64,000 bases of DNA from positions 14,822,491 to 14,886,490 of the forward strand of contig OX442317.1 of the NCBI GenBank assembly GCA_949358305.1, written 5' to 3'. Shown in pieces: positions 10,400 through 19,707 of the stretch. The notes under the pieces are model-generated. The model was given only the letters and a program-made list of their open reading frames with translations, did not search any database and was not told where the DNA came from. The stretch's first letter is position 1. Each line of letters starts with the position of its first letter. The translations under genes were made by a program, and so were the position numbers. Source of the stretch: Strigamia acuminata (lineage: Eukaryota > Arthropoda > Chilopoda > Geophilomorpha > Linotaeniidae).

Positions 10400-11420
10400 T
10401 ATTTACCTTTCAGAAGACAATCAGTTGTCACTTAGTTGAAGTCGAATAGGCATAATCTCGAGTTGTCGATCACGTTGAAGTTCTAGGAGGTTCTGAAAAA
10501 GAGTTCGAGCTTTTAAATAATTGTTCAGATCGGAAATTAACTGCTATAACTTATCTGAATGTGAAGAACTCCCCGGGTCGTGATACAAGCTCGGGAGTCG
10601 AGTATGTCTGAAAGGAAAATACGGGTTAATTATAATCGAGGTTTACAGTTTTTCATTCGCGTTGTTTTATCACTTACGGATAAATAAAGACGGTTCGCTG
10701 GATTGGGGTAGAAGTCACGAATCTGCCTCAAATGTGGGAATAACTGTAAATGAGAGAAGGTTTAAATTAAAACGGATGTTTGGTTTGGTTAAATATGTTT
10801 ACATGAAATGTTAAGTTATGTTTTAATTTATAACCGATTATTTGCTCACCTTAAGTTTACGAAAACCGGATGAATGGGGCAGGAGTCACCGGCCTGCTTC
10901 ATATGAGGGAATGACAGTAAATAAAGAATGTTTAGGTTAGATATAATTACGTTACTTGTTAAATTTATGTTTGACTTTATACACGTGAAATTATTTACCT
11001 TAAGTTTGGCTGAATCCGGATGCAATTCGGTTCGGGAGTTGCACGAGGCTGTAAATAGATATTAAGTTTTATTTACACTTGTTATTCATTCAAATATTTA
11101 TGTACCTTATAGTTATATCGGTGAAGAACATCTCACGAGGTTGCAAAGTCGAGGAGACGGAAATCGTACGGCTTGGTTCGGGTGATGGACGCTGAAATGG
11201 CCCAAGGAAACGCTCGTTAAGCTCAAAGACACAAGCAATATGTTGGAAGGAAATACATATGTGCTTACTTACCTGAGCGGTAATTCATGGGATCGCGGGA
11301 GAGAAGTAATCCGCAGCAAAAGGCGATCGGGAGCGAAGGCGTTGCATGAGGTCGGCCATTTTCAGTCGTTGAGACCCGGATGAAGCGTGCGGTTGAAAGT
11401 TTCTTCGATTATCTGCTAAT
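10400..11420. repeat. Diverged internal modules of the LTR (about 50-140 bp each)
   Basis: Several modules share CCGGATG-type cores, are followed by a GTAAAT-like motif, and are preceded by TTACCTTAAG-like motifs; see 10678-10743, 10850-10915, 10999-11048, 11106-11191 and 11273-11412. Three have hairpins at matching places: GGTAGA/TCTGCC (10707-10712, 10722-10727), GGCAGG/CCTGCT (10878-10883, 10893-10898), TGCAAT/GTTGCA (11021-11026, 11038-11043). The first two share a loop starting AGTCAC. Each stem has one G.U pair that works only on the plus strand. Read on the minus strand, module edges look like splice sites. The same modules recur at +7678. Confidence 0.55.
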
Positions 11421-11563
11421 GTAAATAGAAATTAGGTTTGCATGAGTAATTAGAGGAATTAGTTTAGGTAATTTGATCACTTTCACTCCTGATTTAATTT
11501 CGATGTGAGAGTAGACGATTTGCGAGGGATGACAAGACGCGATGGAGCATTCATACTCGCAAA

Positions 11564-11571
11564 TGACGTCA
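11564..11571. promoter_or_regulatory. TGACGTCA motif in the LTR (CRE-like)
   Basis: A perfect 8-bp palindrome, the consensus site for CREB/ATF-type bZIP factors. The copy in the right LTR is at 19242-19249. The same 8-mer occurs in both BEL/Pao LTRs and in a subset of satellite monomers. Confidence 0.4.
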
Positions 11572-11895
11572 TACACAGAGGAGTTGTATTTTTATTAATG
11601 TTTATACAACTCAAATTGTTATTTGTTAGTTTAAAATATGGTTTTCTCTCGGATTGCTGCTTCCTATGTGATCTGAGAAGTTTATTTAAGTTTGATTATT
11701 TGTATTCACTCAGTTGCAATGTTAGGCTTAAAATCATAACCCTTGTTTTGTGACACTTGATATTTAATTGTTGTCAATCTCGTGTCACGTTTCGTCTCAT
11801 TGTTAAAAGGATTAAATTCCACACTTGCGAATAAAATATCAAGTTGAATAGTCAACTCCTCTCTCTCTCCATATCTCCTTGCAAAACAACAAAAA

Positions 11896-12489
11896 ATGCT
11901 GAAGACCAGGCATAACGACGAGAGTCGATGCGACTCAGATCGGGCGATTTGCACAAGGCAAATAAATGCTCCGTGCCCGAATCCTATCTTCGGATCGCTG
12001 GCGTCGGAATCGACAGGCGATACGAAAAAGTGGTGCCGTGGACCAAAATGCGAGCCAGGGAAGTGTGGGCCTAATTCGAATGGAGACGATTCGAAAATAG
12101 AAATGGCGGACGTACAGCAAAAGGAATTGTTTCAAGTGGAAACAAGGACGACTGTTCGCCAAGAGAGCAATGCTGAGAAGCTGGCGGTAAGACGTAGAAA
12201 ATATGAGAGAATTAATCGAGAAAAGGCGCTGAAGATTGAGCATGCTGCACGCCTCGTGAAGTGGAAAATAGCCGCTCTTAATCGGAAGACGTTAGGCCTG
12301 AAGATTAAACTAACATTCGAATGTACCGTTAAGAAGTTTACAGCAAAGGGGGCCACATACGAAGACACAACGCAATGGAGATACGGATATGGTGTTGGAA
12401 CGTCGGGACAACGCGAAAAAAGCTCAGTTCAAGACGGAGCAGATGACGAAGCGAGCATCGAGATGAGAATTCATTACAAAGAGACTTAA
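11896..12489 (+). CDS. Unrecognised 197-residue ORF spanning the LTR boundary
   Basis: The frame opens with ATG after an A-rich stretch inside the 5' LTR and continues about 460 bp past the LTR end, through the primer site. The N-terminal third is Cys-containing and polar (includes RGPKCEPGKCGP at about residues 48-59). The middle (about 90-145) is very basic and probably helical, with RRRKYERINREKALKIEH; then TTQW near residue 154 and an acidic-polar tail. I recognise no domain. In position it corresponds to a gag or leader protein, and TTQW recurs in the left element at a similar distance from its primer site. It is the only sizeable plus frame in the element, but passage through the primer site makes chance a real alternative. 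Confidence 0.35.
   Translation: MLKTRHNDESRCDSDRAICTRQINAPCPNPIFGSLASESTGDTKKWCRGPKCEPGKCGPNSNGDDSKIEMADVQQKELFQVETRTTVRQESNAEKLAVRRRKYERINREKALKIEHAARLVKWKIAALNRKTLGLKIKLTFECTVKKFTAKGATYEDTTQWRYGYGVGTSGQREKSSVQDGADDEASIEMRIHYKET
12031..12044 (+). other. Primer-binding site, tRNA-His type
   Basis: TGGTGCCGTG followed by GACC starts one base after the LTR. The first ten bases are the exact complement of a tRNA-His 3' end (CACGGCACCA). One extra G then precedes ACC, so the match is shorter than at the left element. It sets plus as the sense strand. Confidence 0.65.
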
Positions 12490-15400
12490 TTGAGAAGATC
12501 AAGACTTTTTGACTTGTTTTTGTGTTATATTGAATTTTGTGTTCAGTTGTGCAATAGTTTTAAGTTTTTGATTTTTCTGTTAGTCTGTAAGTTTTTGGAT
12601 TCAACCACCGGTTACGAGAGATGGATTCACTGAATGAATACAAGGTTGGTGAACAACTTTTAGCATGTTTTTTAGCATAAAGAGTTTTCGTTTAAGTTTG
12701 AGAAATTTAACAGAGTTTGTCATGATTTGGTTTTTGCTTTAAGATAGCTTTAAGTTAGGCTAAGTGTGGCTTTCTCTACCCCCCGGTAGTTGCAGAGAGA
12801 GAATGGATCGCAAGTCGCTTTGTAAAAAAGGGTTTTTTTTTTTTGATTTTGCAAAATAAGATTCAGTGCGAAGTCGTAAGGAGAAGTTATCGTGGGGATT
12901 AGTTTCTTAAATTAAATGAATCTTTGAGGGAAGACCGCTGCTATTAATGGATTGGGTCGCCAGTATTATTCGAGGAATTCTTTTCTTAAAGCAAAGGTCA
13001 ACAGTGGCCTTGAATAGATCGAGTTGAGTTTGGTATTTCGTGTTTGTTGTCGAGTTTCGCAATTCCATATTTTTTTTGTTCTCGAGTATAAGTATTCTTA
13101 TTTTTATATAAAATAACGAATTAATTTACGGGACAGATTAAGAAAACTTAAGAGAGTTTTAAAGAAGTAGACGAGTTTTAATCGATCAGCTCCCAGTGAT
13201 CGAAAGAGAAGGAAATTCTTTTTGAATTTTAACTGGCTGTATCTAAGACTATTGCTTGAATAGTGATACACCAAGAGGATTTCAGCTTAAGGAAATCAAT
13301 GAATAGTTAGAAAGTGAGGATCGAGTTTAGAGAATAAATAGATCGTTTCTTGCTAGAAAAAGCATGGAGGTTTTGTTTACTCGAGATATTCTTTTGAGAA
13401 GGAGTGTTAACTCGTAACAAGTCATCGATTCTCGTGGTTAGTTCAATTCGATTTTACGATTCGACGATATTTCGGTTTCTTTTTATGCGAGGTTTCTTGA
13501 TTTTTGGACGCAATTATTCGAGGAATGCAGACGACACTTTAATTTAGTTGACTTTAAGATGATTAAGGACATAATTCTTTGCTTCAAGATTATCCGGAGG
13601 ATTAGCTACCCGTTCGTTTAGTCGAGTTTGTTTGGAATTTGATACGTCATTCGTCTCGAAAAGTTTTCTTACCTTCGATTTAGATTTATTAAAGAGTTAG
13701 TCAATTCGTTCCGTCAAGAAAGGATGGGGTTAATTAAAGAATTAACAGAATTTTCTTTATAATCTGAGCGCTTTCGTGAACGATTCCGAGATTATATTAG
13801 ATTTTTCCCGACTTTGATCTGTCAGTCGGCCAATCACCCAGTTATAGAGGACAGTTCACATCCCAGTCAGTTAATTGTTTTTCAGAAAATAATTAAATGC
13901 TACAGCTTCCATTTGAGGGAAGTAAGAGAAGTGCACGGTTATCCTGTTTAACCAGCTGCATATACACCCACCTTCTACAGAATAGAGAAAAAGAACTTAG
14001 TCTTTTTAGGGAATATCGAATTCCATTTAGCTGTAGAAAATAGAAGAAGAAGATTCACTTTCTTGAAGGAATCCATTCAGATGCAAGAGCTTTTTCAAAA
14101 GGAAATTTAACAAGAGGTTAATTTCAGTGATTAAGTTAAAAAAGCACATGTTTGAGAAAAAACAACAAGATGAGTAGTTTTTGAAACAAAGAAGCATGCA
14201 CTATCGTGACTCTCTCTACAGAAAATTGCTACACATAAAGAATTTTTTTTGATCAACTTTTAGAGTTGAAGAAAAAAAAAATAGACCAGCTCAGGAAGTT
14301 CACGTTCCTGAAAGGAAGTGTTCTTCAGATATCATTACTTACTAGCTCAATAGAAAAAAATACATAACAGGTGCTCAGTCACACACACACATATAGAATA
14401 GATAATCTCCCATCTTAGCTTTTTCGTGATGTTCCTCCAATTGGTTTTGCTCTATCATTAGATTAGTAATCACATCACTTCATTAAACTTATCTTGTGAT
14501 GTTTAGACAACGCTCATGTTTTTGAGACAAGCAGAATGGTGGATGACAATTGAGTGCTCGAATCATGTACCAATTGCATTTGGGTTGCAAAGGTTGACAG
14601 ATAGCTAGTATCTATAGGTCAGGTACAAAGAGCTATATCAGCAAACACATACAAGTCTTCATACTTAAAATACTAAATACTCTCTTTCATAAGCTACACT
14701 TACAAGGATGATTGCTAGTTCTTAATCTTCTAACTACTAGTTGCTTCTACAAGCCAACACTACATAGATGTTTGAACGGATTTTACTCTAAGGGCAAAAG
14801 CATTGGCAGCCATAGAGGACAGCAGAACATCCGTTGATTTCACAACTACTTTTCAGAAAGTAATGGATTGTGCTATCAGAAACAGAAATAATATCCAACA
14901 AGACGCTTTAAACTTAGGTCAGAATACTGCAGAAGTTTTTTGAATGAATATTTAGGGGACGAGAGTTGGGGCGATAGGTAATCTCCTTTTTTGGTAAATC
15001 TCAGATAATATACGGTTTTTTTTAATTAAGCAGTCTAAAATATCCAATGGAACCTACTCGGCTCGGATATAAGATAGTTTCTAATTAATTCCACTTCTAT
15101 AGTCAATTACCTTTTCTATATATCTTGGCAGTCAAGCGCTGTGGATCAAAGGATCACAGACAGGACGGGAGGTCCGAATGCGTTCGCCTCTCTCAGATTA
15201 TGATAGTTTGGGGCTAGGAAACTTGGGATCTAGAGGTTTGGACTTGGGAGAGCCGTTGTTCTTGCTAATCAAGATTATTCTCTGTCGAATGAGCCAGTTT
15301 CTCTTAGGAGCGCTACTAGAAAAGGCGAAATGGGGGAATGGAGTTTGACAGGTCCACCTGGTTTTCATAGAGAAAAATTTGTTCTGAATCGGTCTTTTAG

Positions 15401-16821
15401 CATAAAGTAGAAAATTAGAATTCTAGCAATTAATAGAACCATCTCAGATGATAGATGAAAGTTAGATGAATTTTAAGTGAGTTTCCTTGCAATATATACA
15501 CTAGGATTCGGAGTACAACGTTTCATAACACCATTGCTCAAAATATTACAGCTCATACATTTTAGTTTGAATTGAGGGAGGAATATGTCAACTTTGGCTA
15601 AAAACAATCAATTTTAAGATAGATTGTCGAGGAGGAATACTCTTGTCCAGGTCTTTTTCTTAGGAAGGTAAAAGCTAGGATTTTCCACATATAGATGAGG
15701 TCGATCTTGGTCGAATGAATTTTGCTTTCCAAGATAATGGGGATCTCGTTCAAAGTAATCCCATTTGTCGACATCTTTTCAATAAACTAAACACTTAACT
15801 CTTACAGTCAAATAATGTCTACCCATAACACTCAATAACTTGAATAAGAAAATAACATGCAGTTAACTTCAATAGTCTTGAGTTAAGTTAGAATTGCATC
15901 TATTTCACCTCTTACCACGGACAATGGCAGGCTCTTTGTCAGAAAAACAACTGCTCTGTTGCTGATCAACTTCACTGATGCAATCATCAATTGTAGGTTT
16001 GACACTTAGGAAATCTTCTCAGTTATCACAAGGATAATTGTGAGATTTCATGCTCCATTCGCAGACGGTTGAAACACAGACGGTTTTGTTTGACTATCTT
16101 TCATACTAAAATATTGCACAGGTCTCAAAAGAATAGCTGTCCGGATACAAAGAACAGGAGAATTTTTTCCGTGACTTTTAATCCTTCACTTTCTTGAATA
16201 ATGATTAGAGTGCAGAAATCTGCGCGTTTTCTGTTCAGTAACACCCTATTAACTTAGCAAAGGCGAAGAGATATAAAAAAGGTGGTTAATTGTCCATTTT
16301 CTTTGTAACTTCACAAAGGCTGATATAGGTGTTAATTAAGAATTAGGTAAATCAGTTTCCTTTTTTTTAACTCAGCTGATGTCATAACATACAGATTGTT
16401 TGAGATTCAGGTTTCTTCACTTCCTTTTCTGTTTGCCGGGAAGACCTCCTGAGAGGAGGGGAAAGTCAACCTTTATAGGACATTGGGTAGAGTGAATTGA
16501 GAGAAGAGCCTAAAAAATACAATCATACAGTAGTTTGAAAGATTCACAAGGAATCAATCAATAAAACAAAGAGGGAAATTTGGTTAACATAAGGAGACTT
16601 GCTATAGTACTTATGACTAACTTTCCAATTTTCCAATAGACATTTTGTATGGTCAGATAAGAGAGAGAGAGTCACATAGTCATTTGAGAGGAAATAACAC
16701 CCTTAGTAGATATTCACCGGAAAAGACAAAAAATTGGCATGAACTCGAACCCTGGTCAACAGGTGCAACAAGATTGTTTCCAATTGCTTTCACGGAAGCT
16801 CTCCGGAAGCACGGAAATGAG
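12490..16821 (+). other. Internal region of the element, no genes seen
   Basis: About 4.3 kb, AT-rich, with no frame above background on either strand and no retroviral motif. It holds a short CA microsatellite near 14382-14393 and scattered short inverted repeats. At 16742-16767 the plus strand has CTCGAACCCTGGTCA, resembling the T-arm and acceptor of tRNA-His, just before the clearer tRNA-like sequence. I see nothing else. Confidence 0.6.
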
Positions 16822-16894
16822 GCCGTGATCGTATAGTGGGTTTGAATACTTGAAATTCATCTGCAGGTCGAATATTTGGATTCGAGTCACTGCA
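16822..16894 (+). pseudogene. tRNA-His-like pseudogene inside the element
   Basis: A 73-nt stretch. The first 18 bases, GCCGTGATCGTATAGTGG, equal the 5' acceptor strand, D-stem and A box of metazoan tRNA-His as I recall it. The last eight, TCACTGCA, pair with the 5' GCCGTGA at six of seven positions. Between them the anticodon arm is not recognisable (no GTG in a proper loop) and the T-arm is broken by an insertion (GGTCGAAT...ATTCGAG), so the B box is lost. Not a working tRNA. It sits 26 bp upstream of the hairpin array, in the same sense as the element. The same tRNA is the inferred replication primer, which suggests capture during reverse transcription. Confidence 0.55.
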
Positions 16895-16920
16895 TTTTTT
16901 CATTCCTCGTGAATTAGAGA

Positions 16921-17251
16921 AGGTCCAAGCTCGGTCAACAGATACCGACACCTAGCTTTCAGAAGTAATTGAGCCCTAATCTGGTCCATAGCTACCAGGG
17001 GTTGTCTGAAAGATTTAGCAAAGGTCCAAGTTCGGCCAAGAAAGCCGACGCCTAGTCATTAGAGTAGAAAGGTCCAAGTTCGGCCAAGAGTGCCGACGCC
17101 TAGTCATTAGAGTAGAAAAGGTCCAAGTTCGGACATGAGTTCCGACACCTAGCTTTTAGAAGTAGTTGAGTTCCGATCTGGTAAAAAAGTTATCAGTATT
17201 TGTTTCAAAGGATAAAAGGTCCAAGTTCAAAAATATGGTTTTTTGACACCT
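16921..17251 (+). repeat. Array of repeated two-stem hairpins with compensatory changes
   Basis: Five copies follow one plan: AGGT, CCAAG plus Y, an inner stem, a 5-8 nt loop, the returning stem, a single C, then RCCT and AG. They begin at 16921, 17022, 17070, 17119 and 17217. Inner stems are TCGGT/ACCGA, TCGGC/GCCGA, TCGGC/GCCGA, TCGGA/TCCGA and TCAAAAA/TTTTTGA, all fully paired. AGGT pairs with ACCT, or with GCCT through one G.U. A second hairpin type lies at 16981-16998 (CTGGT/ACCAG) and 17178-17196 (CTGGT/ATCAG, one G.U). The order is H1-K1-H2-H3-H4-K2-H5. Substituted but still paired stems imply that an RNA fold, not the sequence, is retained. Confidence 0.85.
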
Positions 17252-17949
17252 AGCATAAGTAAAGAGTGGGAATTTGAAATACACGGTTCAGGTCGTTATT
17301 CACCCAAAAATTCCAAACTGAAAAATAATTAAGGGTAACACACGTTGATTAAAACTCCCCTTATTATTTAAAATCGAATCAGATAGAAGAAAATGTGACG
17401 AGACATTTTTAACAGCTAGATTTCCGTATTAAATTACCTGAGAGGTTTTTAAGTTAAAGGAAATAAATAAGATCGAGATCTGATTCATTTGAGAAATGAC
17501 AATGTGTCATTTAAAGTTAGAGTTTCCATAATTGGAAAAATTCTGGACTTAAGGGAAAAGCTAAATTTCCACCAGTGGATACAGAAATTGTTTTGTCAAT
17601 TTAATGAAAGGTTAAATTGAATTTTACTTAGCTTTGAAGTTCTCTTGATCCATGCCATGACGAAGAGGATATCCACGTGGGTTGTCGAAAAGTGAGGAAT
17701 ACGGTCGTTATTCGTCCCTGGGTATCAGAATCAAATAGTTAGTCGAGTCAAAAGAAAAATGTGAAGGAGAGAAATTGCATTTGAGAAAGGCAAGAAATCC
17801 AAGACATTTTTGAGATTCAGAAAAAGGAAGAAATTTTATTTCCCACAAAAATAAAATACAGTTCTTTAGGTGTAAATGAAAAAAAAACTATTGTACAGTA
17901 TAGTTTTAGACATGATGCTTTGCTGTTCCTTTTGTTTCGGCGGGAGCGC
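17252..17949 (+). other. 3' internal region before the right LTR
   Basis: No gene. A loosely repeated block GGTCGTTATTC with flanking CCC occurs near 17294 and 17704, and a 7-bp inverted repeat GGAATTT/AAATTCC flanks the first. The last bases, GGCGGGAGCGC, precede the LTR and are the best polypurine-tract candidate, though interrupted by C. Confidence 0.4.
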
Positions 17950-19707
17950 TGTTGCGAATCGGTTCGAAACAGGAAATGCTTCTCAAAATATAAGGGAAAG
18001 AAAAGATGGTGAAAGTTGAAATAAGTCCGAACTTTTCACTAAAAAAGAAAGAAAGAAAGAAATAAATTAGCTAAATTTATTTACCTTTCAGAAGACAATC
18101 AGTTGTCACTTAGTTGAAGTCGAATAGGCATAATCTCGAGTTGTCGATCACGTTGAAGTTCTAGGAGGTTCTGAAAAAGAGTTCGAGCTTTTAAATAATT
18201 GTTCAGATCGGAAATTAACTGCTATAACTTATCTGAATGTGAAGAACTCCCCGGGTCGTGATACAAGCTCGGGAGTCGAGTATGTCTGAAAGGAAAATAC
18301 GGGTTAATTATAATCGAGGTTTACAGTTTTTCATTCGCGTTGTTTTATCACTTACGGATAAATAAAGACGGTTCGCTGGATTGGGGTAGAAGTCACGAAT
18401 CTGCCTCAAATGTGGGAATAACTGTAAATGAGAGAAGGTTTAAATTAAAACGGATGTTTGGTTTGGTTAAATATGTTTACATGAAATGTTAAGTTATGTT
18501 TTAATTTATAACCGATTATTTGCTCACCTTAAGTTTACGAAAACCGGATGAATGGGGCAGGAGTCACCGGCCTGCTTCATATGAGGGAATGACAGTAAAT
18601 AAAGAATGTTTAGGTTAGATATAATTACGTTACTTGTTAAATTTATGTTTGACTTTATACACGTGAAATTATTTACCTTAAGTTTGGCTGAATCCGGATG
18701 CAATTCGGTTCGGGAGTTGCACGAGGCTGTAAATAGATATTAAGTTTTATTTACACTTGTTATTCATTCAAATATTTATGTACCTTATAGTTATATCGGT
18801 GAAGAACATCTCACGAGGTTGCAAAGTCGAGGAGACGGAAATCGTACGGCTTGGTTCGGGTGATGGACGCTGAAATGGCCCAAGGAAACGCTCGTTAAGC
18901 TCAAAGACACAAGCAATATGTTGGAAGGAAATACATATGTGCTTACTTACCTGAGCGGTAATTCATGGGATCGCGGGAGAGAAGTAATCCGCAGCAAAAG
19001 GCGATCGGGAGCGAAGGCGTTGCATGAGGTCGGCCATTTTCAGTCGTTGAGACCCGGATGAAGCGTGCGGTTGAAAGTTTCTTCGATTATCTGCTAATGT
19101 AAATAGAAATTAGGTTTGCATGAGTAATTAGAGGAATTAGTTTAGGTAATTTGATCACTTTCACTCCTGATTTAATTTCGATGTGAGAGTAGACGATTTG
19201 CGAGGGATGACAAGACGCGATGGAGCATTCATACTCGCAAATGACGTCATACACAGAGGAGTTGTATTTTTATTAATGTTTATACAACTCAAATTGTTAT
19301 TTGTTAGTTTAAAATATGGTTTTCTCTCGGATTGCTGCTTCCTATGTGATCTGAGAAGTTTATTTAAGTTTGATTATTTGTATTCACTCAGTTGCAATGT
19401 TAGGCTTAAAATCATAACCCTTGTTTTGTGACACTTGATATTTAATTGTTGTCAATCTCGTGTCACGTTTCGTCTCATTGTTAAAAGGATTAAATTCCAC
19501 ACTTGCGAATAAAATATCAAGTTGAATAGTCAACTCCTCTCTCTCTCCATATCTCCTTGCAAAACAACAAAAAATGCTGAAGACCAGGCATAACGACGAG
19601 AGTCGATGCGACTCAGATCGGGCGATTTGCACAAGGCAAATAAATGCTCCGTGCCCGAATCCTATCTTCGGATCGCTGGCGTCGGAATCGACAGGCGATA
19701 CGAAAAA
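17950..19707 (+). repeat. 3' LTR of the non-autonomous element
   Basis: Same length as the left LTR and, wherever I compared them, the same sequence. Its ORF copy starting at 19574 runs a few codons into satellite and stops, so only the left copy is long. The end is set by the four-base duplication: five A residues belong to the LTR, then AAGT is the target repeat. Confidence 0.9.

Larger units (their letters stand above)
10272..12029 (+). repeat. 5' LTR of the non-autonomous element
   Basis: It begins TGTTGCGAATCGG and ends TACGAAAAA, so the 3' end lacks the usual CA. It contains a short GAAA microsatellite (about 10366-10386), several diverged internal modules at 10400-11420, a TGACGTCA motif (11564-11571), and the start of an ORF that leaves the LTR. 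The right LTR repeats all of these 7678 bp further on. Confidence 0.9.
10272..19707 (+). mobile_element. Complete non-autonomous LTR retrotransposon (LARD-like)
   Basis: Two direct 1758-bp LTRs (10272-12029 and 17950-19707) flank 5920 bp. The whole unit is inserted in satellite with a 4-bp duplication AAGT (10268-10271 and 19708-19711). A tRNA-His-type primer site lies one base inside the left LTR, giving plus sense; the bases before the right LTR (GGCGGGAGCGC) are purine-rich. No protease, reverse transcriptase, RNase H or integrase motif is present. I saw no difference between the two LTRs, and shared features keep a constant 7678-bp offset, so insertion is recent and enzymes were supplied in trans. 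The size and non-coding interior fit the structural class LARD; family unknown. Confidence 0.85.

Noticed and set aside
10272-19707. Minus-strand sense for the non-autonomous element, suggested by antisense splice-like sites
   Set aside because: The sequence next to the right LTR on the minus strand (GCGCTCCCGCC) lacks a TGG start, whereas the plus orientation has an exact 10-base tRNA-His match beside the LTR.
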